A DNA stretch of 64,000 bases from Tenacibaculum haliotis. GTDB taxonomy: Bacteria; Bacteroidota; Bacteroidia; Flavobacteriales; Flavobacteriaceae. This document shows, in pieces, positions 25,556 to 33,185 of the stretch. The stretch's first letter is position 1; every line of letters begins with the position of its first letter. The DNA lies in assembly GCF_025215075.1 (NCBI RefSeq), contig NZ_JAOBTH010000023.1:62001-126000 (forward strand), given 5' to 3'. A model generated the notes under the pieces. It had not been told where the DNA came from and ran no database searches. It saw nothing but the letters and a program-made list of their open reading frames with translations. The translations under genes were made by a program, and so were the position numbers.

Positions 25556-27023
25556 AATAGCCGTTTTTTCATTATTAACAACAGGTGTTGTTTTTGCTCA
25601 GAAATACGATAAAAAATTTAGTGAAAATTTTACAACCAATAAAGATGTTGTTGTAAAAATAAATGCCTCAAATGCTGATATTGATGTAACTACATGGAAT
25701 AAAAATCAAGTATCTATAGAAGCTGTTATTGAAGTAGAAGGGCTTGATAAAAAAGCCGCAGAAAAGTATTTTAAAAACTGGCAATTTGAAGCTTTAGGGA
25801 ATAAGAATAAAGTACAAATTAATGCAAGCACAAATAATTTTCATTCGTTTGATAATAATAATTTTGTATTTTTTAATTCCTCTAAAAATAACTTACCAAA
25901 AGTTTATCAATACGGTACAAACGATAATGTTATTGTAATACCAGAGATTCCTGAAATGCCAGAAATACCAGAAATTGAAATACCAGAAATTAATTTTGAA
26001 GAAATTGTTACAGGCTTAGAAAACATTGAATTTGATTTTGATAAATACACGAAAGATGGTAAAAACTACTTTTTTCAATGGAAAGATGGTGTAAATGACA
26101 TCACCATAAAATCTAAAAAAGAATGGGAAAAATTTAAGAAAACAAAAAAATATAAAAAGTTTAAAGAAACGCAGGAACAAAGACAGAAAAAACTAAAAAA
26201 AGAGCTTAAAAAACTTGAAGCGAATCGTGTTAAACATGATAAAGAGCTAAAAAGAGAATTGGCAAGAGCAAGAGCAGAAATAAAAAAAATAAATAGAGAA
26301 GAAATAAAACGAGAATTAGCTAACGCAAAAAAAGAAATACACAGTGCTAAAAAAGAACTAAAAAAAGTACATGCTAATTATATGTTTTTTTCTAAAAATG
26401 GTGAATTTACAATTGATGGAAAGAAAGTAAAAATAACCAAGAAAATTATTATTAAAGTACCCAAAAATGCAAAGTTCGATTTAAATACACGTCACTGTAA
26501 AGTTAAATTACCAAAAACAAAAGCATCTGGAAAAGTAAGTTATGGTACTTTTAAAGCTGATAATTTAAGCGAGAGTCACTTAAACCTATCGTTTTCGCCT
26601 GTAACCATCAATTCATTAAATAAGAGTACTTTGTTTTTAAATAACGTAACCGATGCTAATTTAGCATCGGTTACCAATACCAAAATAAGTTCAACTTCGT
26701 CAGAAGTTGTTCTTGTTAACGTTTATAATGATGTAGAGGTAAATAGTAAATTTGGAGGTTTAAAAATCAATAAAATTCATCCAAATTATCATACTTTTAA
26801 AGTTGATTTAAATTCATCAGAAGCTTTGATTAATATAGCTAATATTAATAAAAAATTAGCCTATGTTATAGAAGGTAAAGCTAGAAATTATCCTAATAAA
26901 CCAGTAATAAAATTTTCGGTTAACGATTCTAAAAAAGAAGTAAATGGTAATTTTAGTATCTCAACAGAAGACAATATGGTGAAAATCATTGGTAAATACA
27001 GTCAGTTAGTACTTCAAAAATAA
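25536..27023 (+). CDS. Secreted DUF4097-like adhesin-type protein with a charged coiled coil
   Basis: A 495-residue protein with a signal peptide (to about residue 21). Residues 25-100 and about 290-490 form beta-strand repeats like those of the DUF4097 putative-adhesin family (KDVVVKINASNADIDVTTWNKNQVSIEAVI; later strands SYGTFKADNLSES and NVYNDVEVNSKFGGLKINKI). Between them lie a Pro-Glu repeat (PEIPEMPEIPEIEIPEI, 136-152) and a Lys/Glu-rich coiled coil (about 195-280). It is the third gene of the second ECF module and may sense or respond to envelope state; function unproven. Confidence 0.7.
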   Translation: MIFKIFKIAVFSLLTTGVVFAQKYDKKFSENFTTNKDVVVKINASNADIDVTTWNKNQVSIEAVIEVEGLDKKAAEKYFKNWQFEALGNKNKVQINASTNNFHSFDNNNFVFFNSSKNNLPKVYQYGTNDNVIVIPEIPEMPEIPEIEIPEINFEEIVTGLENIEFDFDKYTKDGKNYFFQWKDGVNDITIKSKKEWEKFKKTKKYKKFKETQEQRQKKLKKELKKLEANRVKHDKELKRELARARAEIKKINREEIKRELANAKKEIHSAKKELKKVHANYMFFSKNGEFTIDGKKVKITKKIIIKVPKNAKFDLNTRHCKVKLPKTKASGKVSYGTFKADNLSESHLNLSFSPVTINSLNKSTLFLNNVTDANLASVTNTKISSTSSEVVLVNVYNDVEVNSKFGGLKINKIHPNYHTFKVDLNSSEALINIANINKKLAYVIEGKARNYPNKPVIKFSVNDSKKEVNGNFSISTEDNMVKIIGKYSQLVLQK

Positions 27024-27136
27024 TAGATTGTAATAAAAAAATACCTTTTAAAATTTTATTACTTTCCTAATAAATTCCATTTCATTATTCCTTATAAAGT
27101 GCCTATCTTTAACATCTGTAAATAGCCACTTTTTCG

Positions 27137-28618
27137 ATGAAATTATATAAAGAAAATCAATTAAAAGTATACAACTCTTTATCAAAAACTAAAGAGCCTT
27201 TTAAAACTGTAAACGACGGATATGTAGGGATGTACGTTTGTGGGCCTACGGTATATAGCAATGCCCATTTAGGAAACGTACGTACATTTATGTTTTTTGA
27301 TGTGGTGTATCGTTATTTTCTACATTTAGGTTATAAAGTGCGCTATGTACGTAACATTACTGACGCTGGTCATTTAGAAAATGATGCAGATGAAGGAGAA
27401 GATAGAATTTCTAAAAAAGCACGTTTAGAAGAAATCGAACCAATGGAAGTAGTACAAAAGTATACTGTAGACTTTCATGATGTTTTAAAAAATTACAATT
27501 TTTTACCACCGAGTATAGAGCCTACCGCAACAGGTCATATTGTTGAACAAATTGAAATGATTAAAGAAATCATGGAAAAAGGTTTTGCATATGAAGTAAA
27601 CGGTTCTGTATATTTTGATGTTTTAAAGTACAACGAAACTGGTAACTACGGAATCCTATCTGGTAGAAAAATAGAAGATGCAATTCACAATACACGAACT
27701 TTAGACGGACAGTCAGATAAGAAAAATCCACAAGATTTTGCCCTTTGGAAAAAAGCAGATGAGCGCCATATTATGCGTTGGCCTTCTCCTTGGAGTGATG
27801 GTTTTCCGGGGTGGCATTTAGAATGTTCAGTAATGAGTACAAAATATTTAGGAGAGCAATTTGATATTCATGGTGGTGGAATGGATTTAAAATTTCCACA
27901 TCACGAATGTGAAATAGCACAATCTCAAACCTGTAGTGGTGTTACTCCAGTAAATTACTGGATGCATACCAATATGTTGTTGCTAAATAGCCAGAAAATG
28001 GCAAAATCAACTGGTAACTTTATTTTACCAAACGAAATTTTATCTGGTGAAAACGAAATTTTACCAAAAGCATTTTCAGCAAGTGTGGTACGTTTTTTTA
28101 ATATGCAAGCTAATTACAGAAGTATTCTAGATTTTTCTGGCGAAGCTTTAGAAGCATCAGAAAAAGGACATGGCAAGTTAATGGATGCTGTAAATTTCTT
28201 AGATAAAATTGAAGCAGGAAATACTTCAACTTTTGATGTTCAGAAATGGAAGCAAGAATGTTATGCCGCCATGAATGATGATTTTAATACACCTGTATTA
28301 ATTTCTCATTTATTTGAAGCTGTTAAAACTGTAAATCAGATAAAAGAACAAAAAGCAAGTTTAACTTCAAGTGATTTAGAGGAATTAATTGTAACAATAA
28401 AAGCTTTTGTTTTTGATGTTTTAGGATTGGTGAATGAAATAGCTGATGGAAATAATTCTGATAAATTAAGTGGAGTAGTAGAAATGCTAATTCAAATGCG
28501 AAAAGAAGCACGTGAAAACAAAGATTGGGCATTATCAGATGAAATCCGCGATAGATTATTAGCATTAGGTATTCAGCTAAAAGACGGAAAAGAAGGAACG
28601 AGTTTTTCTGTTAATTAA
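27137..28618 (+). CDS. cysS: Cysteinyl-tRNA synthetase
   Basis: A 493-residue class I synthetase that charges tRNA-Cys. [16 protein letters not shown] (32-47) carries zinc ligand Cys35 and the HIGH motif as [21 protein letters not shown] supplies the other zinc ligands, and KMAKSTGNF is the KMSKS loop. The C-terminal helical domain ends normally. The TAA stop is followed without a gap by the TTG start of yidD, so the two are translated from one message. Confidence 0.96.
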   Translation: MKLYKENQLKVYNSLSKTKEPFKTVNDGYVGMYVCGPTVYSNAHLGNVRTFMFFDVVYRYFLHLGYKVRYVRNITDAGHLENDADEGEDRISKKARLEEIEPMEVVQKYTVDFHDVLKNYNFLPPSIEPTATGHIVEQIEMIKEIMEKGFAYEVNGSVYFDVLKYNETGNYGILSGRKIEDAIHNTRTLDGQSDKKNPQDFALWKKADERHIMRWPSPWSDGFPGWHLECSVMSTKYLGEQFDIHGGGMDLKFPHHECEIAQSQTCSGVTPVNYWMHTNMLLLNSQKMAKSTGNFILPNEILSGENEILPKAFSASVVRFFNMQANYRSILDFSGEALEASEKGHGKLMDAVNFLDKIEAGNTSTFDVQKWKQECYAAMNDDFNTPVLISHLFEAVKTVNQIKEQKASLTSSDLEELIVTIKAFVFDVLGLVNEIADGNNSDKLSGVVEMLIQMRKEARENKDWALSDEIRDRLLALGIQLKDGKEGTSFSVN

Positions 28619-28852
28619 TTGAAAAAAATACTCACATATCCGTTTATATTATTGGTGCGGTTTTATCAAACAGCCATTTCACCATTTACACCAGCAACAT
28701 GCAGGTATTCGCCAACATGCTCTAGTTACACAATTGAAGCATTGCAAAAACATGGTTTGTTTTATGGCGGTTGGTTGGCAACAAAAAGAATATTTAGTTG
28801 TCATCCATGGGGTGGAAGCGGTTATGATCCTGTGCCAGAAAAAAAGAAATAG
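28619..28852 (+). CDS. yidD: Membrane protein insertion efficiency factor YidD
   Basis: A 77-residue protein with the complete YidD pattern: [32 protein letters not shown] and a C-terminal [14 protein letters not shown]. YidD aids insertion of membrane proteins by YidC. The start is TTG at 28619, immediately after the cysS stop; the resulting [17 protein letters not shown] is the standard N-terminus, and there is no ATG alternative. In many bacteria yidD sits with rpmH, rnpA and yidC. Here it is apart from rpmH and yidC, which lie about 8-12 kb to the right. Confidence 0.92.
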   Translation: MKKILTYPFILLVRFYQTAISPFTPATCRYSPTCSSYTIEALQKHGLFYGGWLATKRIFSCHPWGGSGYDPVPEKKK

Positions 28853-28856
28853 TAAT

Positions 28857-28923
28857 CGTCATTACGAAGAAGAATGACGAAGTACTCTTTTTTTTAAGAT
28901 TACTTTGTTATGTTCGGAAAGAC
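28857..28923. repeat. Dispersed palindromic repeat, copy 2
   Basis: CGTCATTACGA at the left end, then GACGAAGTACTC, with AGATTACTTTGTT in the right half. This is the same layout as the copy at 5680-5748, including its position directly after a stop codon and before another gene. Confidence 0.6.
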
Positions 28924-28940
28924 AAATTAAATAAGAATAA

Positions 28941-29768
28941 ATGAATTTTTTATCTATAGTATGGGATTTAGATCCTGAAATATTAAAAATTGGTAGTTTA
29001 GGTATTCGTTGGTACAGTTTAATGTTTGTAGCAGCCTTTGTATTGGGACTTCGTTTAATGAAGAAAATTTATATAAATGACAAGATCCCTGTTGAAAAAC
29101 TAGATCCATTATTCATGTATGTGTTTGTAGCAATGCTAGTAGGAATGCGATTAGGAGATGTTTTCTTTTATAGCTGGGATTATTATCAGAATCATTTGTT
29201 AGAAATATTTTTACCAATGAAAGAAATGGCAGATGGATCATGGAAATTCACAGGATTTACTGGTTTTGCAAGTCATGGTGCAGCAATTGGTATTCCTGTA
29301 GCTTTATACTTTTATTCAAAAAAGCATTTACAAAAACCATGGTTATTTATTTTAGATAGATTAGGGATTATGGTTGCCTTAGCAGGATTTTTTATCCGTT
29401 TAGGAAACTTTTTTAACTCAGAGATTTATGGAAAACCAACAGGAAGTAGTTTCGGAGTAATTTTTAAAAGAGCAGGAGAAACGGTTCCTTCACACCCAAC
29501 ACAATTATACGAAGCATTTAGTTATTTAGCATTGTTTTTTGCTTTATGGTATTTTTACTGGAAAACAGATAAAAAGAACCAATCAGGATTTTTATTCGGA
29601 TTATTTATGGTGGTTTTATGGTCGTTACGTTTCTTTATTGAGTTCTTAAAACAAGCACAAGTTCAAGGAAGAGAAGACTGGGTATTTAACTCATTAAACA
29701 CCGGGCAAGTATTAAGTATTCCGTTAGTACTAATTGGTTTTTGGTTGATGTTCAGAAAAACTAAATAA
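28941..29768 (+). CDS. lgt: Prolipoprotein diacylglyceryl transferase
   Basis: A 275-residue inner-membrane enzyme that transfers diacylglycerol to the lipobox Cys of prolipoproteins. Seven or so hydrophobic segments are visible. The conserved parts are GIRWYSLMF, GFASHGAAIGIPVALYFY with the essential His region, RLGNFFNSEIYGKPT (the Lgt signature with its Arg), HPTQLYEAFSY, and FGLFMVVLWSLRFFIEFLKQ. It is needed for the lipoproteins found elsewhere in the window. It ends at a strong terminator. Confidence 0.95.
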   Translation: MNFLSIVWDLDPEILKIGSLGIRWYSLMFVAAFVLGLRLMKKIYINDKIPVEKLDPLFMYVFVAMLVGMRLGDVFFYSWDYYQNHLLEIFLPMKEMADGSWKFTGFTGFASHGAAIGIPVALYFYSKKHLQKPWLFILDRLGIMVALAGFFIRLGNFFNSEIYGKPTGSSFGVIFKRAGETVPSHPTQLYEAFSYLALFFALWYFYWKTDKKNQSGFLFGLFMVVLWSLRFFIEFLKQAQVQGREDWVFNSLNTGQVLSIPLVLIGFWLMFRKTK

Positions 29769-29783
29769 TTAGATTTTAGATAC

Positions 29784-29820
29784 AAAAAAGCTCCAAGTTT
29801 TAAACTTGGAGCTTTTTATT
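29784..29820. terminator. Bidirectional terminator between lgt and the convergent small secreted gene
   Basis: Arms AAAAAGCTCCAAGTTT and AAACTTGGAGCTTTTT flank a single-base centre; A- and T-runs on both sides let it work in either direction. Confidence 0.88.
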
Positions 29821-29854
29821 TTAATATATATACAATCACTTAAATATAAATTAT

Positions 29855-30220
29855 TTAATAGCTAAAAGATTTCTCAGACCATTTCCAACTATCAAAACGC
29901 CAAGATTTAATTTTGGCATAATTATCATTATTTAAGCCACCTCCATTAGAAGCTTTATTACTTGCTACAAAGCCAATATTAACATCTTTTCTTCTTGTTT
30001 TACCATTACTCCAGGTGCTAACTACATTAAAGACTTTAACGTATACATATTTTTTTCTTTTATTAACGGCACGAAAAGTAACACCATATTGATGTTGTTT
30101 ATAATAAAGAGAAACTCCTTTACTTGATTCATGAAATGTGTAACCATCAACGTTCTGAGAGAAAGATATACTAATGGCTCCAAAAATAGTAATTACTAAT
30201 AATAAAATTCTAGTTTTCAT
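29855..30220 (-). CDS. Small secreted protein of unknown function
   Basis: A 121-residue protein with a signal peptide (MKTRILLLVITIFGAISISFSQ). The mature part is basic and rich in aromatic residues (GVSLYYKQHQYGVTFRAVNKRKKYVYVKVFNV; KIKSWRFDSWKWSEKSFSY), suggesting a small beta-sandwich. I do not recognise the family. The ATG at 30220 is chosen over a longer in-frame start because the signal begins there. A perfect palindrome lies 59-78 bases upstream and may regulate it. Confidence 0.55.
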   Translation of the reverse strand: MKTRILLLVITIFGAISISFSQNVDGYTFHESSKGVSLYYKQHQYGVTFRAVNKRKKYVYVKVFNVVSTWSNGKTRRKDVNIGFVASNKASNGGGLNNDNYAKIKSWRFDSWKWSEKSFSY

Positions 30221-30278
30221 CTTGTATGATTTTATAATTAAATAGAATTTAAATTTATAAATAATTAATAACGAGAGC

Positions 30279-30298
30279 AATACCTAGAATTAGGTATT
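30279..30298. promoter_or_regulatory. Palindromic operator candidate upstream of the small secreted gene
   Basis: A perfect inverted repeat, AATACCTA-GAAT-TAGGTATT, placed where an activator or repressor of the gene at 29855-30220 would bind. The regulator is unknown. Confidence 0.4.
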
Positions 30299-30372
30299 TT
30301 ATAAAGAATTACTTAATATTAAATATTAGAACTTATATGTTTTAATTTAAAGATAAATTTTATCTTATTTAT

Positions 30373-30406
30373 AAAAAAATCCCAAAGGTTAATTTGGGAT
30401 TTTTTA
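30373..30406 (-). terminator. Terminator of the guanine-deaminase-like gene
   Basis: Stem AAAAAATCCCAAA (30374-30386) / TTTGGGATTTTTT (30393-30405) with a 6-base loop. Confidence 0.85.
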
Positions 30407-30409
30407 TTG

Positions 30410-30883
30410 CTAGTATTCAATTTTATCATTCTTTTCTGACCATTTTTCAAACGGTTCTAAAGCAATTTCACGTCCGACTTGTTCAAACGGAATACTTCTT
30501 TTTTCGTATGGTAACGGAATTTCTTTGTAAATAAATTCGTCATCAAAACCTATGTTAGCAGCATCTTGTTGGTTACTTCCGTAATATACTTTATCTGGTC
30601 TTGCCCAATAAATTGCACCTAAACACATAGGGCAAGGTTCGCAAGAAGTATATACGATACAACCATCTAACTGAAAAGAACCTAAGTTTTTACAAGCATC
30701 TCTAATTGCAGTAACTTCAGCATGCGCTGTAGGATCGTTTGTTGAGGTAACTTTATTATTACCACGACCAACAATTTCACCGTCTTTTACAACAATACAA
30801 CCAAATGGCCCGCCCTCGTTATTACTCATTCCTTTTAAAGCTGCTTTTACAGCTTCGCTCATATATTCTTCGTGTTTGTTCAT
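30410..30883 (-). CDS. guaD: Nucleoside/guanine deaminase (cytidine-deaminase superfamily)
   Basis: A 157-residue zinc deaminase. HAEVTAIRD holds the zinc His and catalytic Glu, and TSCEPCPMCLGAIYWA the two zinc Cys. The C-terminal part (GFDDEFIYKEIPLPYEKRSIPFEQVG, ending in EY) matches guanine deaminases of the Bacillus GuaD type rather than the tRNA deaminase TadA. It would convert guanine to xanthine. A longer in-frame start would run through the fumC terminator, so ATG 30883 (or 30889, two codons earlier) is chosen. Confidence 0.8.
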   Translation of the reverse strand: MNKHEEYMSEAVKAALKGMSNNEGGPFGCIVVKDGEIVGRGNNKVTSTNDPTAHAEVTAIRDACKNLGSFQLDGCIVYTSCEPCPMCLGAIYWARPDKVYYGSNQQDAANIGFDDEFIYKEIPLPYEKRSIPFEQVGREIALEPFEKWSEKNDKIEY

Positions 30884-30916
30884 CTTCATTTCTTTAATAT
30901 GATTAGTTATTTTAGC

Positions 30917-30946
30917 TAAAAAAAGCTGCAAATAATGCAGCTTTTT
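30917..30946 (-). terminator. Terminator of fumC
   Basis: Stem AAAAAGCTGCA (30920-30930) / TGCAGCTTTTT (30936-30946) with a 5-base loop; downstream of the leftward fumC. Confidence 0.82.
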
Positions 30947-30967
30947 AGTGATTACAAAAGTAAGTTT

Positions 30968-32368
30968 TTATTTTAACCCGCCAGTCATGTTTTCAGGTTT
31001 TACCCATTCGTCATATTCAGCTTCAGTAACGTAGCCTAAACGAACAGCTTCTACTTTTAAAGTAGTTCCGTTTGCGTGTGCTGTGTTTGCTATTTCAGCA
31101 GCTTTATAATATCCTATTTTAGTATTTAAAGCAGTAACTAACATTAAAGAATTGTTTACTAACTCAGTAATTCTGCTGTGATTTGGTTCAATACCAGCAG
31201 CACAGTTAACATCAAAAGATACACAAGCATCTCCAATTAACTGAGCAGATTGTAATACGTTAGCCGCCATCATTGGTTTAAATACGTTTAATTCGTAATG
31301 TCCTTGTGTACCACCAATAGTTACCGCAACATCGTTACCCATAACTTGTGCACAAACCATAGTAATAGCTTCTGCTTGTGTAGGATTCACTTTTCCAGGC
31401 ATAATAGAAGAACCAGGTTCGTTAGCAGGAATAATTAACTCTCCAATTCCACTACGTGGCCCTGAAGCCATCATACGAATATCGTTGGCTATTTTATTAA
31501 TAGAAACCGCTAATTGCTTTAAAGATCCGTGTGTTTCAACAAAGGCATCGTGTGCAGCCAAGGCTTCAAATTTATTTTCAGCAGTAATAAAAGGCAATCC
31601 TGTAAATTCAGCAATATATTTTGCCACTAATACGTCGTAACCAGCAGGTGTGTTTAATCCTGTTCCAACAGCAGTTCCACCCAACGCTAATTGCGATAAA
31701 TGCGCTAAAGAGTTTCTTAAAGCTTTTAAACCAAAGTTTAATTGTGCAACATAACCAGAAAATTCTTGACCTAAGGTTAGGGGAGTAGCATCCATTAAAT
31801 GCGTACGTCCTATTTTTACAACATCTTTAAAAGCTTCAGATTTTGCTTGTAAAGTATCACGTAATTGCTCAACTCCAGGAATGGTTACTTCTACAATTTT
31901 TTGGTAAGCAGCAATGTGCATACCTGTAGGAAAAGTGTCGTTTGATGATTGCGATTTGTTTACATCATCATTTGGTTGAATGGTTTTTTCTCCTTCACCA
32001 ATTACATTTCCAGCAATTTCATGAGCTCTGTTAGCAATAACTTCGTTACAATTCATGTTACTTTGTGTACCCGAACCTGTTTGCCAAATAACCAACGGAA
32101 ATTGATCATCGTGTTTACCAGCTAAAATTTCATCACAAACTTGAGCTATTAAATCTCTTTTTTCATTTGATAAAACACCTAATTTGGCATTGGTATAGGC
32201 AGCAGCTTTTTTAAGATAAGCAAAGCCATATACTACTTCTAAAGGCATAGAGCCAGATGGCCCAATTTTAAAGTTGTTACGAGAACGTTCTGTTTGTGCT
32301 CCCCAATATTTATCGGCAGGAACTTCAACGTTCCCCATGGTGTCTTTTTCGATTCTGAACTTTGTCAT
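30968..32368 (-). CDS. fumC: Class II fumarate hydratase
   Basis: A 466-residue TCA-cycle enzyme that interconverts fumarate and malate without an iron-sulfur cluster. Signatures in order are [42 protein letters not shown] and the family loop [13 protein letters not shown]. Length is standard. A minus-strand -7 element (TAATTTTG, reverse of 32407-32414) lies 39 bases upstream of the ATG. Confidence 0.96.
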   Translation of the reverse strand: MTKFRIEKDTMGNVEVPADKYWGAQTERSRNNFKIGPSGSMPLEVVYGFAYLKKAAAYTNAKLGVLSNEKRDLIAQVCDEILAGKHDDQFPLVIWQTGSGTQSNMNCNEVIANRAHEIAGNVIGEGEKTIQPNDDVNKSQSSNDTFPTGMHIAAYQKIVEVTIPGVEQLRDTLQAKSEAFKDVVKIGRTHLMDATPLTLGQEFSGYVAQLNFGLKALRNSLAHLSQLALGGTAVGTGLNTPAGYDVLVAKYIAEFTGLPFITAENKFEALAAHDAFVETHGSLKQLAVSINKIANDIRMMASGPRSGIGELIIPANEPGSSIMPGKVNPTQAEAITMVCAQVMGNDVAVTIGGTQGHYELNVFKPMMAANVLQSAQLIGDACVSFDVNCAAGIEPNHSRITELVNNSLMLVTALNTKIGYYKAAEIANTAHANGTTLKVEAVRLGYVTEAEYDEWVKPENMTGGLK

Positions 32369-32406
32369 TATAAAATGATTTAAAAGTATATATTTTAACT
32401 AAGTTT

Positions 32407-32414
32407 CAAAATTA
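32407..32414 (-). promoter_or_regulatory. Probable -7 element of fumC
   Basis: TAATTTTG on the minus strand fits TAnnTTTG; no clear -33 TTTG is found at the normal distance. Confidence 0.4.
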
Positions 32415-32456
32415 CAAATTCTTATAGTTTTTAGTGTCGATTTTTATGAGATTTTA

Positions 32457-32487
32457 TTGGTTGAAAAGAAAAATAGTTATAATTTTG
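32457..32487 (+). promoter_or_regulatory. Primary-sigma promoter of the 57-aa membrane protein gene
   Basis: TTG at 32457-32459, a 20-base spacer, and TAATTTTG at 32480-32487, 28 bases before the ATG at 32516. Confidence 0.6.
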
Positions 32488-32515
32488 CATCACAACAATT
32501 ATTAATAGGAAACAA

Positions 32516-32689
32516 ATGTTAGATTTTTCAGAATTTTCAGGATTGGTATTATTCATGTTTATTTTTACAACCGGATTTTGGTTGTTAATTTTCTTATTAA
32601 CATTTGTGGTTCCTTATTGGATCGGTGGTACAATTTTAGAGAACATAAAATTAAAGAGAGAAGCAAAAAGAGCTGCTGAAGGTAAGTAG
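32516..32689 (+). CDS. 57-residue single-pass membrane protein
   Basis: A short ORF encoding MLDFSEFSGLVLFMFIFTTG as its first 20 residues. A long hydrophobic helix (about 8-40, containing FWLLIFLLTFVVPYWIGG) and a basic C-terminal tail (IKLKREAKRAAEGK) follow. It has its own promoter and a strong terminator 20 or so bases after the stop, and no gene on either strand competes for the space. These facts together make it a real gene. The tail would stay in the cytoplasm by the positive-inside rule. Function unknown. Confidence 0.75.
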   Translation: MLDFSEFSGLVLFMFIFTTGFWLLIFLLTFVVPYWIGGTILENIKLKREAKRAAEGK

Positions 32690-32704
32690 TTTTTAAAATA
32701 AATA

Positions 32705-32745
32705 TAAAAAAAAGCTCGTTCATTTATTTGAACGAGCTTTTTATT
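32705..32745 (+). terminator. Terminator of the 57-aa protein gene
   Basis: Stem AAAAAGCTCGTTCA / TGAACGAGCTTTTT (ends at about 32742) around a 6-base loop, followed by TATTG. Confidence 0.85.
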
Positions 32746-32756
32746 GTGTTTATAAT

Positions 32757-33185
32757 TTTTTTGAAGCTGTTTCCTGCTTTCCGCACTCGCTTTTTTTGAA
32801 AAAAATCAAAAAAGAGCTCAAACAATTGCTACAATCAGGGCTAGGCTATTAATTAAGAGTTTGCTTTTTTCGATGAACTACTTTTATTTAAAAACAATTT
32901 TAAAGAACTATTTTTTTTATAAAATGCTAAGTAGTTGCTATATCGGTTGTAGCGCAGTTTAACCTATAGTAACAGACCTCACAGGTTTTTAAAACCTGTG
33001 AGGTCTGTTACTATATAGAGTAAATTTGATTGGTTGTATTTATAATTTACACTATTTTTTAAAAAATAACGGTAATTGCGTTAGGGATTGAATGGTTTGT
33101 TTGAGCTCTTATACTTTGTGTGTATTTTTATATACACAAAGTATAAAGCGAGTAATGAAAGCCCGCTCGAACGCCCAAAATAATA
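32757..33185. repeat. Noncoding element built of nested inverted repeats
   Basis: About 430 bases without a credible ORF. The ends carry matching inverted arms. The outer pair is 32776-32793 and 33145-33162 (15 of 18 positions, both reading GCTTTC...ACTCGCTTT). The inner pair is 32812-32825 and 33097-33110 (AAGAGCTCAAACAA, exact). Between outer and inner arm on each side is a small hairpin of different sequence (32791-32811; 33111-33144). The centre holds a perfect 51-base palindrome. It may be a mobile MITE-like unit, a composite of dispersed repeats, or a structured RNA. Confidence 0.6.
32965..33015. repeat. Perfect 51-base palindrome
   Basis: Two 25-base arms around a single T at 32990. 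The left arm begins TATAGTAACAGACCTCACAG and ends GGTTTT. It contains no T-run after the stem and lies 275 bases from any gene end, so it is not an ordinary terminator. It resembles the dispersed ACCTGTGAGGT/AAAACCTGT repeats seen in Bacteroidota intergenic regions. Confidence 0.8.

Noticed and set aside
32757..33185. CRISPR array or tRNA/rRNA gene in the longest noncoding gap
   Set aside because: The repeats are inverted rather than regularly spaced direct repeats, and no cloverleaf or CCA-type end could be traced.
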